Shown here: in pieces, positions 14,710 through 22,988 of the stretch
Numbering within the stretch: the stretch's first letter is position 1
Layout: every line of letters starts with the position of its first letter
Source of the DNA: RGIG5612 sp045627365
GTDB lineage: Bacteria; Bacillota; Clostridia; Lachnospirales; Lachnospiraceae
Length of the DNA: 25,742 nt
Assembly: GCA_045627365.1 (NCBI GenBank)
Contig: JAZQNN010000045.1
Coordinates: forward strand, 1 to 25,742
Direction: 5' to 3'
Notes under the pieces: model-generated
The model's input: only the letters and a program-made list of their open reading frames with translations
The model's database searches: none
Told to the model about the DNA's origin: nothing
Made by a program: the position numbers and the translations under genes

Positions 14710-15849
14710 ATGAAAAATCTATCAATACTGGGCTCGACCGGCTCCATCGGAACGCAGGCTCTTGAAATCGTAAGAGCGCACCGCGATGAGCTGAACGTCG
14801 TTGCCCTCAGTGCAAATTCAAATATAGACAAACTTCTGCAGCAAATTTTGGAGTTCGCTCCAAAACTTGTTTGCGTTTATGAGGCAGAAAAGGCCGAAGA
14901 ATTAAGAAAAAAACTACAGGACATTAAAGCTCAGACACCTACCGTCGTAAGCGGAATGTCCGGTCTTATTGAGGCCGCCACAGCCCGGGGCGCTGAGATG
15001 GTTCTGACAGCTGTTGTTGGCATGGTGGGCATTCGCCCTACAGTAGAAGCGATCCGGGCAGGCAAAGATATTGCCCTTGCCAACAAGGAGACGCTCGTGT
15101 GCGCAGGGCACATCATTATGCCGGAAGCAGCAAGGTGCGGCGTAAAGATATATCCTGTGGATTCCGAACACAGCGCAATCTTCCAGTCACTTGACGGTCA
15201 GGACAGGCGTTTCGTTGACAAGATAATCCTTACGGCATCCGGCGGCCCGTTCAGGGGCAAAACCATAGATGAACTTAAGAATGTCACCCTCGCGGATGCG
15301 CTCAAACATCCGAACTGGAGCATGGGACGCAAGGTCACGATTGACTCTTCGACACTGGCCAACAAAGGACTTGAAGTAATGGAGGCAAGGTGGCTTTTCG
15401 ATGTTCCGGCATCGAAGATACAGGTCGTCATTCAGCCTCAGAGTATCCTGCATTCGGCAGTTCAGTACACGGACGGCGCGATCATCGGGCAAATGGGTAC
15501 TCCCGATATGAAGCTGCCGATCCAGTATGCCTTGTTTTATCCGGAAAGGCCGTTCCTGGAAGGCAAGAGGGTGGACCTTTTCAAACTCGGGAGCATTACA
15601 TTTGAGAAGCCGGATACCGATACTTTTAAGGCTCTTGCGCTTGCATATCGCGCGATCGAGACAGGTGGGTCGCTGCCGTGCGTTTTCAACGCGGCAAATG
15701 AACGCGCAGTTGCAGATTTTGTTAAGGGCAGCATTACTTTTACCGACATAGCAGACTTCATAGAGTCTGAAATGAATGCCCATAAGGTGATCCCGAATCC
15801 GTCGCTGGAAGAGGTCATCAAGATAGGAGAGGACATTATTTACGGATGA
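14710..15849 (+). CDS. dxr: 1-deoxy-D-xylulose 5-phosphate reductoisomerase
   Basis: This 379-residue NADPH-dependent enzyme forms 2-C-methyl-D-erythritol 4-phosphate, the first committed step of the MEP isoprenoid pathway. It shows the N-terminal NADPH motif 'ILGSTGSIGTQALEIV' (about residues 5-20), 'ALANKETLVCAG', the metal and substrate loop 'PVDSEHSAIFQ', 'SGGPFRG', and 'HPNWSMGRKVTIDSSTLANK'. Length is normal. The ATG follows the cdsA stop by two bases with no clear ribosome site, so translation is probably coupled. The next step shared in this operon is ispG; the intermediate MEP genes are not in the window. Confidence 0.97.
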   Translation: MKNLSILGSTGSIGTQALEIVRAHRDELNVVALSANSNIDKLLQQILEFAPKLVCVYEAEKAEELRKKLQDIKAQTPTVVSGMSGLIEAATARGAEMVLTAVVGMVGIRPTVEAIRAGKDIALANKETLVCAGHIIMPEAARCGVKIYPVDSEHSAIFQSLDGQDRRFVDKIILTASGGPFRGKTIDELKNVTLADALKHPNWSMGRKVTIDSSTLANKGLEVMEARWLFDVPASKIQVVIQPQSILHSAVQYTDGAIIGQMGTPDMKLPIQYALFYPERPFLEGKRVDLFKLGSITFEKPDTDTFKALALAYRAIETGGSLPCVFNAANERAVADFVKGSITFTDIADFIESEMNAHKVIPNPSLEEVIKIGEDIIYG

Positions 15850-15852
15850 TCC

Positions 15853-17253
15853 GTGATCGATATAGATATGAATTTTAACTTTCTGAGCATAATAATTACA
15901 TTGGTGGTTCTTAGCATCCTGGTCATCGTCCATGAATTCGGGCATTATCTGCTTGCCCGCAGAAATGGCGTTTTTGTCAAGGAATTTTCGGTGGGCTTCG
16001 GACCTAAGATCATCAGCAAAAAAGGCAAAAACGGCACGGTATTCGCACTGAAGGCGATTCCTTTTGGCGGTGCCTGCGTTATGAAGGGCGCATTTGAGGA
16101 CGAGGCGGAAGAGTCTAAAGGCGAAGACAACGAGGAAACCGAAGACGTACCGGATAGCGAGGCGCAGGAGTCATCCGCGCCAAGCGAGGACTCGTTTGAA
16201 AGCAAGTCTGTGTGGGCAAGAATGAGCATCATTCTTGCGGGGCCTGTGTTTAATTTCTTCCTTGCCTTTATCCTGGCCGTTGTAGTTACAGGCCTTGCAG
16301 GATATGATCCGGCAACGGTTACAAGTGTCAGCGAAGGCTCGCCCGCATGGGAGGCCGGCATCAGGGAAGGCGACACTATTGTCAAATACAACGGAGAGCG
16401 TGTTAATTTCGGCAGAGAGATATATCTTGAAGAATATGTTCATCCGATAACTTCGGACGCGTCAGCTATCAAGGTCACATTTGTTCACGGCAATGAGAAA
16501 AAGACCGTTTCGATCAGACCTGAGAAGAAAGCTTTATACCGCATCGGAATCTCATATTACAATTCTGACGAGCCGGTAACGGTTGAGACCGTTGAGGAAG
16601 GTACCGCGCTTGCTGAGGCCGGGATCAAGCCGGGTGATGTGATCACCGCTGTAAACGGGACCGCTATCAACAGCGGCAGTGAACTTGCGCTTTATTTCGG
16701 AGAGCATGCCATAACCGACGAACCGATCAACGTCGCTTTTACAAGAAGGGGCGGCAAGTACGAGGCAACTATCTATCCGAAGGAAGCTTATGAATATTCA
16801 ACGGGCTTCACATACAATATCTACAACGTGAAAGCCAATGCATGGCAGACTATCAGATACAGTTTCGCAGAGGTCAGGTATCAGATCCGGACAGTCTTCA
16901 AGAGTCTGGGACTCCTTTTCTCGCCGAGAGGTTCGCTGGATATGCTTTCAGGTCCGGTCGGTATCGTCGAGATCGTAAACGATACGTACGTTGCATCGGC
17001 TAAATCAGGATTCCTGGTTACGCTCATTAATTTGCTTAACCTGATGGTGATCCTAAGTGCCAACCTCGGAGTTGTTAACCTGCTCCCGATACCGGCACTT
17101 GACGGCGGCAAATTCATCCTTCTTGTTATTGAAGCTATCCGCGGGAAGCCGATCGAGCGCAAATACGAGGGGATCATCACTCTTATCGGAGCGATTCTGG
17201 TGATTTTGCTGGCAGTTGTAGTACTTATTAACGACGTTACTAAATTCTTCTGA
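15853..17253 (+). CDS. rseP: Site-2 intramembrane metalloprotease, RseP/RasP family
   Basis: This 466-residue zinc protease of the M50 family cleaves transmembrane substrates such as anti-sigma factors and remnant signal peptides. The zinc motif HEFGH is at residues 27-31 in the first membrane helix and the third ligand is Asp417 in 'PIPALDGG'. Two PDZ-like domains lie between (about 160-240 and 245-320). An unusual acidic Ser/Glu/Asp-rich stretch at residues 81-118 sits between the first two membrane segments. The start is the GTG at 15853, three bases past dxr; the ATG at 15868 would remove five residues and is a real alternative. Its position between dxr and ispG is common in this operon type. 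Confidence 0.92.
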   Translation: MIDIDMNFNFLSIIITLVVLSILVIVHEFGHYLLARRNGVFVKEFSVGFGPKIISKKGKNGTVFALKAIPFGGACVMKGAFEDEAEESKGEDNEETEDVPDSEAQESSAPSEDSFESKSVWARMSIILAGPVFNFFLAFILAVVVTGLAGYDPATVTSVSEGSPAWEAGIREGDTIVKYNGERVNFGREIYLEEYVHPITSDASAIKVTFVHGNEKKTVSIRPEKKALYRIGISYYNSDEPVTVETVEEGTALAEAGIKPGDVITAVNGTAINSGSELALYFGEHAITDEPINVAFTRRGGKYEATIYPKEAYEYSTGFTYNIYNVKANAWQTIRYSFAEVRYQIRTVFKSLGLLFSPRGSLDMLSGPVGIVEIVNDTYVASAKSGFLVTLINLLNLMVILSANLGVVNLLPIPALDGGKFILLVIEAIRGKPIERKYEGIITLIGAILVILLAVVVLINDVTKFF

Positions 17254-17256
17254 CAA

Positions 17257-18315
17257 ATGGCAATTAGAGACAACACAAAAAGGATATATATCGGAAATGT
17301 TGAGATCGGCGCGGGGGCACCTATAGCTATCCAGTCGATGACCAATACAAAGACTGAAGATGTGGCCGCGACCATAAATCAGATCCACCAGCTGGAGGCT
17401 GCGGGATGTGAGATCATCCGAGCTACGGCAGCTACGCCGGCCGGGGCGAGGGCTTTTGCCGATATTAAGAAAGAAATATCGATCCCGATAGTGGCGGATA
17501 TCCATTTCGATCACAAGCTTGCGATACTTGCAATGGAATCAGGCGCGGATAAGATCAGGATCAACCCCGGCAATATCGGATCTTCCGATAAGGTAAGGGC
17601 TGTGGTCGACTGCGCGAAAGAAAGAAACATTCCTATCAGGGTGGGCGTCAATTCCGGCTCACTTGAGAGGGAACTGGTAGCCAAATACCACGGAGTGACC
17701 GCGGAAGGACTTGTAGAAAGTGCACTTGATAAGGTCAGCCTCATCGAGGACATGGGCTATGACAACCTTGTAATAAGTATCAAAAGCTCTGATGTCATGA
17801 CCTGCTACAATGCCCACAAGCTTATTGCCGAGAGGACGTCTTATCCGCTTCACGTGGGGATCACGGAAGCAGGAACGCTTTATTCGGGCAACATAAAGTC
17901 TGCAGTCGGACTGGGCCTCATTTTAGGCGCCGGTATCGGCGATACGATCAGGGTATCATTGACCGCCAATCCGGTCGAAGAGATCAAAAGCGCCAAGAAG
18001 ATCCTGGCGAATTTAGGCCTCAGAAAAGCCGGTATCAATGTAGTATCATGCCCGACCTGCGGACGTACGCAGATAGACCTGATCGGACTTGCAAGCATCG
18101 TAGAGACCATTGTAACGGGTTACGACCTTGACATTACAGTTGCGGTCATGGGCTGCGTTGTCAACGGCCCGGGAGAGGCCAAAGAAGCCGATATAGGCAT
18201 TGCCGGAGGCAAAGGCTGCGGCTTGCTCATCAAGAAGGGTGAGATAATTAAGAAACTTAAGGAAGAAGAACTCCTGGATGCCCTGAAATACGAACTGGAC
18301 AACTGGGGTAGATAA
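17257..18315 (+). CDS. ispG: 4-hydroxy-3-methylbut-2-enyl diphosphate synthase
   Basis: This 352-residue iron-sulfur enzyme converts 2-C-methyl-erythritol 2,4-cyclodiphosphate to HMBPP, the penultimate MEP pathway step. The TIM-barrel half opens with 'GAGAPIAIQSMTNTKTED' and includes 'VADIHFDHKLAI' and 'DKIRINPGNIG'. The [4Fe-4S] ligands are Cys265 and Cys268 in 'SCPTCGR' and Cys300 with Glu307 in 'MGCVVNGPGEA'. Length is typical of the short bacterial form. The ATG lies three bases after the rseP stop, and polC follows three bases after its own stop, so it is deep inside the operon. Confidence 0.97.
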   Translation: MAIRDNTKRIYIGNVEIGAGAPIAIQSMTNTKTEDVAATINQIHQLEAAGCEIIRATAATPAGARAFADIKKEISIPIVADIHFDHKLAILAMESGADKIRINPGNIGSSDKVRAVVDCAKERNIPIRVGVNSGSLERELVAKYHGVTAEGLVESALDKVSLIEDMGYDNLVISIKSSDVMTCYNAHKLIAERTSYPLHVGITEAGTLYSGNIKSAVGLGLILGAGIGDTIRVSLTANPVEEIKSAKKILANLGLRKAGINVVSCPTCGRTQIDLIGLASIVETIVTGYDLDITVAVMGCVVNGPGEAKEADIGIAGGKGCGLLIKKGEIIKKLKEEELLDALKYELDNWGR

Positions 18316-18318
18316 GAT

Positions 18319-21300
18319 ATGTATTTTTTTGAAGTTTTTCCGAATCTGAAAGTTGATGACCGCTTAAAGGGCGCGTTTGAACGCGCTACGGTCGCCAATG
18401 TTGCGAAAGTCACAAGCGGCGGCTTTATTCGTGTACGCATGGCAGACGATGTCTTTATTGACGGCAGTCTGGTAAAGGACATGGAGCAGGAAGTCAGCAA
18501 TCAGATGCTCAAAGGCATGATCCGCGTGCAGATTCAGTGTAACGAGCCTTACGCGGCAGATGATGCGCCGGCATATTCGCCCGGAGGCGCATCGCAGACG
18601 AAGGAAACAAAAACGGCGCCCGAAGCAGCTAAACCGGCACCTCAGTATGGAGGCGGTGGGCAGAGAAAATTCACCAGAAAGAAAAAGGAAACCGAGGAAG
18701 GGTGCCTGTACGGACGCTCTTTTTCAGGGCCGGCTACGGAAATATCCGACATTGTCACGGATATGAGAGACGTGATAATCGATGCGGAGGTTTTTGCTAA
18801 GGAACTGTCAACGACCAAGAACGGCACGAAGATCCTCAGGGTTGATCTTACAGATTACTCAGATTCCATCTCAATGAAAATGTTCCTTGCAGAGGGAGAG
18901 GAGGACCTTCCGGACAAGTTCAAGACAGGACTTCATATCCAGGTGCACGGAAAGATCGAGTATGACAATTACGAAGGCGAGCTGATGATATCGAGAGTTG
19001 AGGGTATCAAGGTCGTTGACGAACCGATAAAGCGCCGTATGGACAATGCTCCGGTCAAAAGGGTCGAGCTACACTGCCATACGCAGTTTTCGGATCTGGA
19101 TGCGCTTACCGATATCGGAAAACTCATGAAGACAGCTACTGACTGGGGGCATCCGGCATTGGCTATTACGGACCATGGCGTAGTGCAGGGCTTTCCGCCG
19201 GCATATCATGCGCTTAAGGATCTTCAGAAAGCATACAAGAAAAAGGAAAAAACGCTTGATTTCAAGCTGATATACGGCATGGAGGGTTACATTGTCGACG
19301 ACAGCGATGACCCGGTGCTTAAGGACCCTGAAGGGGATATCGAGCTGATAAGATATACCGCGATGGATGGCGAGGAGCCGGATATTCCTGACGAGGCAAC
19401 GCAGGAAGCGATCGGCAAGATAAAAAGCAGAAAAAAGGAAGCCTATCACATTATTCTTCTTGCCGCCAACGAGGTGGGAAGAGTCAATCTTTACAGGCTT
19501 GTTTCTTTTTCGCATATCAACTATTTTTACAAACGTCCGAGGATCCCGAGAAGCGTGCTTAACAGATACCGCGAGGGCATTATTGTAGGCTCTGCCTGCT
19601 GCGCCGGCGAACTGTATCAGGCCATGTTAAGGGGCGAAAGTGAAGAAAAGCTGAAAGAGATCGTAGATTATTACGATTATCTGGAGATCCAGCCGCTCGG
19701 CAACAACCAGTTCATGATCAGGAATTATGAGCAGGGCAAGAAAGATACTGTAGATATAGCCAAGGACATGGAAGAACTCAAGGATCACAACAGGAGGATA
19801 CTTGAGCTTGGTGATAAATACGGCAAAAAGGTCGTTGCGACCGGCGACGTTCATTTCTTAGAGCCGGGTGATGCGATCTTCAGAGCGATCATTGAGGATG
19901 GTCAGAAATACCAGGATGCGGATTATCAGGCACCGCTTTATTTCAGGACCACCGAAGAGATGCTGAAAGAATTCGAATACCTGGGACCGGAAAGGGCGTA
20001 TGAGGTCGTCGTTACCAATACCAATTTTATTGCCGACAAGATCGAGGTCATCGCTCCGGTAAGGCCGGATAAATGTCCGCCGGTCATTGAAAATTCTGAC
20101 GGAATGCTGCGTGACATCGTGTATGAGAACGCGCATAAGATGTACGGAGATGTGCTTCCGGGCATAGTCGAGGCACGTCTTGAGAAAGAACTTAACTCGA
20201 TCATATCCAACGGGTATGCGGTTCTTTATATTATTGCGATGAAGCTGGTTCTCCAGTCGGTGGCCGACGGTTATCTTGTAGGCTCCAGAGGGTCGGTAGG
20301 ATCATCTTTGGTTGCGACCATGTCAGGTATCACGGAGGTCAATCCTTTAAAGCCGCATTACAGATGTGCAAAGTGTAAGTACAGTGATTTCGACTCAGAG
20401 GAGGTCAATGCTTATGCCGGAGGCGCAGGATGCGATATGCCGGACAAGCTGTGTCCGGTGTGCGGCGAGCCGCTCGTTAAAGACGGCTTTGATATCCCGT
20501 TTGAGACATTCCTCGGCTTCAAGGGCGACAAGGAACCTGATATAGACCTTAATTTCTCAGGTGAATACCAGGCACAGGCGCATGCCAATACCGAAAAGTT
20601 ATTCGGTAAAGGTCACACATTCAGAGCGGGCACGATATCAGCTTTGCAGGATAAGACCGTTTACGGATTTGTGAAGAAATACATGGAGAAGCGCGGCAGA
20701 AGCGCGAGAAAAGCCGAGATCAACCGTCTGATCCAGGGCTGCGTTTCGGTCAAGAGAAGCACCGGCCAGCATCCGGGAGGGATCGTTGTTCTTCCGCACG
20801 GCGAGGAGATATATTCATTCACGCCGGTCCAGCACCCTGCAAACGACGAGACAAAGGGCATTATCACAACGCATTTTGAGTACCACAGCATTGATGAGAA
20901 CCTTCTGAAGCTGGACGAGCTCGGACATGATGATCCGACAATGATCAAAATGCTTGAAGACCTTACCGGCTTTTCGGCTAAGAATGTTAAGCTTGATAAT
21001 CCTGAGGTTATGCAGCTTTTTGCGGGAACTGACATTTTAGGCGTTAAGCCTGAGGATATCGACGGCTATCAGCTTGGAACTTTGGGAGTTCCTGAGTTCG
21101 GAACGGACTTCGTCCAGCAGATGCTTCTGGATACGAAGCCGAAGAATTACTCTGATCTTGTAAGAATTGCGGGGCTTTCGCACGGAACAGATGTATGGCT
21201 TTCCAACGCGCAGGAGCTTGTCAACAACAAGGGAATACCGCTTTCTGAGTGCATTTGCACGCGTGATGATATCATGCTTTATCTGATCGAAAAGGGCCTT

Positions 21301-22008
21301 GATCCGTCGATGGCATTTGACATTATGGAGAATGTCAGAAAAGGCAAAGTCGCCGCAGGAAGCGTTAAAGACAAATGGGAAGTGTGGTCGGCGTCAATGA
21401 AGGAACACGACGTTCCCGACTGGTATCTGTGGTCCTGTACGAAGATCCAGTACATGTTCCCAAAGGCTCACGCTGTCGCTTATGTTATGATGGCGTACAG
21501 AATTGCATATTACAAGATATTCTATCCTCAGGCCTATTATGCTGCGTTTTTCAGTATCAGGGCATCTGCTTTTAACTATGAACTGATGTGCCAGGGCAAG
21601 GAGAAGCTCCTGGAGAACCTTAATCTGATCAAAGGACGCATCGAAAGAGGCGAAGGTACGCCGAAGGATGACGAAGTCCTGAAGAATATGCACAACGTTC
21701 TTGAAATGTACGCGCGCGGATTCGAATTCCTGCCTATCGATATATACAGGGCCAAAGCATCCGCTTTCCAGATATTTGACGGCAAGATAATGCCTTCATT
21801 CATGTCGATCGACGGCATGGGTGAAAAAGCAGCGCAGCAGCTGGAGGAAGCTGCAAGAGACGGCAAATTCGTATCCAGGGATGACCTTAAGATACGCTCT
21901 AAGATTTCATCGTCTTTAGCAGATAAGATGTATCAGCTTGGTATTTTGGGAAATCTTCCGGAGTCAAGCCAGCTGTCATTTTCAGATCTGTTCAACATCA
22001 AAATGTAG
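18319..22008 (+). CDS. polC: DNA polymerase III alpha subunit, PolC type, lacking the inserted exonuclease domain
   Basis: This is the replicative polymerase of Firmicutes, 1229 residues here against about 1437 in B. subtilis. In order: a short N-terminal domain (1-90), a Pro/Lys/Gly-rich linker (about 95-140), an OB fold (about 150-235), a PHP domain beginning with 'ELHCHTQFS' (H252, H254), zinc-finger cysteines ('CAKC' and 'CPVC'), the palm with D741 and D743 in 'PDIDLNFSGEY' and D866 in 'LLKLDELGHDD', then fingers and a C-terminal clamp-type motif QLSFSDLF (1218-1225). The DEDD 3'-5' exonuclease expected between the two PHP halves is absent. Residues 329-375, an acidic then Lys-rich linker, join 'GMEGYIVDD' directly to 'YHIILLAANEVG'. 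No DxExTG motif occurs anywhere. The frame is unbroken and everything else is intact, so this is a natural domain loss, not a pseudogene. Confidence 0.96.
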   Translation: MYFFEVFPNLKVDDRLKGAFERATVANVAKVTSGGFIRVRMADDVFIDGSLVKDMEQEVSNQMLKGMIRVQIQCNEPYAADDAPAYSPGGASQTKETKTAPEAAKPAPQYGGGGQRKFTRKKKETEEGCLYGRSFSGPATEISDIVTDMRDVIIDAEVFAKELSTTKNGTKILRVDLTDYSDSISMKMFLAEGEEDLPDKFKTGLHIQVHGKIEYDNYEGELMISRVEGIKVVDEPIKRRMDNAPVKRVELHCHTQFSDLDALTDIGKLMKTATDWGHPALAITDHGVVQGFPPAYHALKDLQKAYKKKEKTLDFKLIYGMEGYIVDDSDDPVLKDPEGDIELIRYTAMDGEEPDIPDEATQEAIGKIKSRKKEAYHIILLAANEVGRVNLYRLVSFSHINYFYKRPRIPRSVLNRYREGIIVGSACCAGELYQAMLRGESEEKLKEIVDYYDYLEIQPLGNNQFMIRNYEQGKKDTVDIAKDMEELKDHNRRILELGDKYGKKVVATGDVHFLEPGDAIFRAIIEDGQKYQDADYQAPLYFRTTEEMLKEFEYLGPERAYEVVVTNTNFIADKIEVIAPVRPDKCPPVIENSDGMLRDIVYENAHKMYGDVLPGIVEARLEKELNSIISNGYAVLYIIAMKLVLQSVADGYLVGSRGSVGSSLVATMSGITEVNPLKPHYRCAKCKYSDFDSEEVNAYAGGAGCDMPDKLCPVCGEPLVKDGFDIPFETFLGFKGDKEPDIDLNFSGEYQAQAHANTEKLFGKGHTFRAGTISALQDKTVYGFVKKYMEKRGRSARKAEINRLIQGCVSVKRSTGQHPGGIVVLPHGEEIYSFTPVQHPANDETKGIITTHFEYHSIDENLLKLDELGHDDPTMIKMLEDLTGFSAKNVKLDNPEVMQLFAGTDILGVKPEDIDGYQLGTLGVPEFGTDFVQQMLLDTKPKNYSDLVRIAGLSHGTDVWLSNAQELVNNKGIPLSECICTRDDIMLYLIEKGLDPSMAFDIMENVRKGKVAAGSVKDKWEVWSASMKEHDVPDWYLWSCTKIQYMFPKAHAVAYVMMAYRIAYYKIFYPQAYYAAFFSIRASAFNYELMCQGKEKLLENLNLIKGRIERGEGTPKDDEVLKNMHNVLEMYARGFEFLPIDIYRAKASAFQIFDGKIMPSFMSIDGMGEKAAQQLEEAARDGKFVSRDDLKIRSKISSSLADKMYQLGILGNLPESSQLSFSDLFNIKM

Positions 22009-22037
22009 ATAAACAAGATACGGAAAGGTGGTAACTT

Positions 22038-22817
22038 ATGTTAACAATTGATCAGGAAAAATGTATCCAGTGCGAAACATGTGTCCAGGAATGCATGAAA
22101 GGTTGCCTGAATATCGTCGATGATGTGACCGTACATGATCCGGAAGGATGCATTATGTGCGGACACTGCCTGGCTGTCTGCCCGAGAGACGCTATCATAA
22201 TTGACGGTGACGGTTACGACTGTATGGACTGCGAGGAACTCCGTTTCACTCCTAAGCCAACCAAAGAACAGGTTCGCGCGATGATCATGATGCGCAGATC
22301 CGTAAGACACTATACCGAAAGAGAAATTACTGACAAAGAGATCAACGCCATCTTGGAGGCAGGCAAATACGCTCCGACAGCCAGAAACACTCAGAATAAC
22401 GCATTCGTTGTTGTAAAATCTCCTGAGGCAAGGGAAGAACTGCTTGCTGATACGATAGGTGTTGCCAGAAAGCTTGCCGCAACCGGTAATTCCCGTATGA
22501 CAGATCTCGTTGGCAAATACGATAACGAAGACAGAGACGGTTTTTACTTCGACGCTCCGGTCGTGATCTTTATCTTCTCGGAATCTGATATTGACGGCTC
22601 GATCGCAGCAACAACGATGAATTTCGCCATAGAATCAATGGGTCTTGGATGCTGCATGGCCAGAATACCGGTACCAGTTTTTGAAGATGCGGAGTTTGCT
22701 GCAAAATGGCAGGCACCTGCCGGCAAAAAGTGCGTGATCGCGCTTCTTATCGGCGAGAGTGAGTCAGAATATTTCTGCTCAGTTCCGAGGAAAAATCCAC
22801 CGACGATCATCAAATAA
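22038..22817 (+). CDS. Nitroreductase with N-terminal two-cluster ferredoxin domain
   Basis: This 259-residue protein is built from two modules. Residues 1-60 form a bacterial ferredoxin with two CxxCxxC sets (C9, C12, C15 with C48; C38, C41, C44 with C19), expected to hold two [4Fe-4S] clusters. Residues 80-259 are an FMN-dependent nitroreductase fold starting at 'MMRRSVRHYTEREI' with 'APTARNTQN' after it. Such fusions are common in strict anaerobes and probably pass electrons from low-potential carriers to FMN; the physiological acceptor is unknown. GAAAGGTGG lies eight bases upstream of the ATG. It begins 29 bases after polC with no terminator between, so some expression from the polC operon is likely. 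Confidence 0.92.
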   Translation: MLTIDQEKCIQCETCVQECMKGCLNIVDDVTVHDPEGCIMCGHCLAVCPRDAIIIDGDGYDCMDCEELRFTPKPTKEQVRAMIMMRRSVRHYTEREITDKEINAILEAGKYAPTARNTQNNAFVVVKSPEAREELLADTIGVARKLAATGNSRMTDLVGKYDNEDRDGFYFDAPVVIFIFSESDIDGSIAATTMNFAIESMGLGCCMARIPVPVFEDAEFAAKWQAPAGKKCVIALLIGESESEYFCSVPRKNPPTIIK

Positions 22818-22841
22818 AAAAAGCCACCCTTAAAGCCAAAA

Positions 22842-22892
22842 ATTGACCCCTATAATCAAAAAGCAACCGACTTGTTGATGATAGGGGGCAAT
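22842..22892. repeat. Long imperfect inverted repeat downstream of the nitroreductase gene
   Basis: Two 18-base arms (22842-22859 and 22875-22892) pair with two mismatches around a 15-base loop; the core is CCCCTAT opposite ATAGGGG. On the plus strand the hairpin is followed by an A/T-rich tract (GTTAAAATTTTCTT). On the minus strand it is followed by a run of five Ts. It may be the transcript terminator, or the remnant of a mobile-element end. Confidence 0.6.
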
Positions 22893-22935
22893 GTTAAAAT
22901 TTTCTTAAGTTAGTAACGGTCTGATCCACCGCTAC

Positions 22936-22965
22936 ATATAACAAAATAATATTATTTTATTATAT
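22936..22965. promoter_or_regulatory. 30-bp AT-only near-perfect palindrome upstream of the SDR operon
   Basis: Half-sites ATATAAcAAAATAAT (22936-22950) and ATTATTTTaTTATAT (22951-22965) are reverse complements with a single mismatched pair, and the central 16 bases are perfect. It ends five bases before the AAAGGGAGG ribosome site of the SDR gene, so a protein bound here, or a cruciform, could control the operon. Possible -10 sequences overlap it. Confidence 0.6.
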
Positions 22966-22988
22966 CCGGAAAGGGAGGATTTTGTATC

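Noticed and set aside
19069..19515. Long antisense open frames inside polC and other GC-rich genes
   Set aside because: They mirror the codon structure of the genuine gene, lack ribosome sites and have no recognisable protein features.
18319..22008. polC as a pseudogene or frameshifted gene because it is about 200 residues short
   Set aside because: The frame is continuous, all polymerase catalytic residues and zinc cysteines are present, and the shortening falls at clean domain borders.
22842..22892. Complete insertion sequence
   Set aside because: No transposase frame or matching second end is present; at most a remnant.
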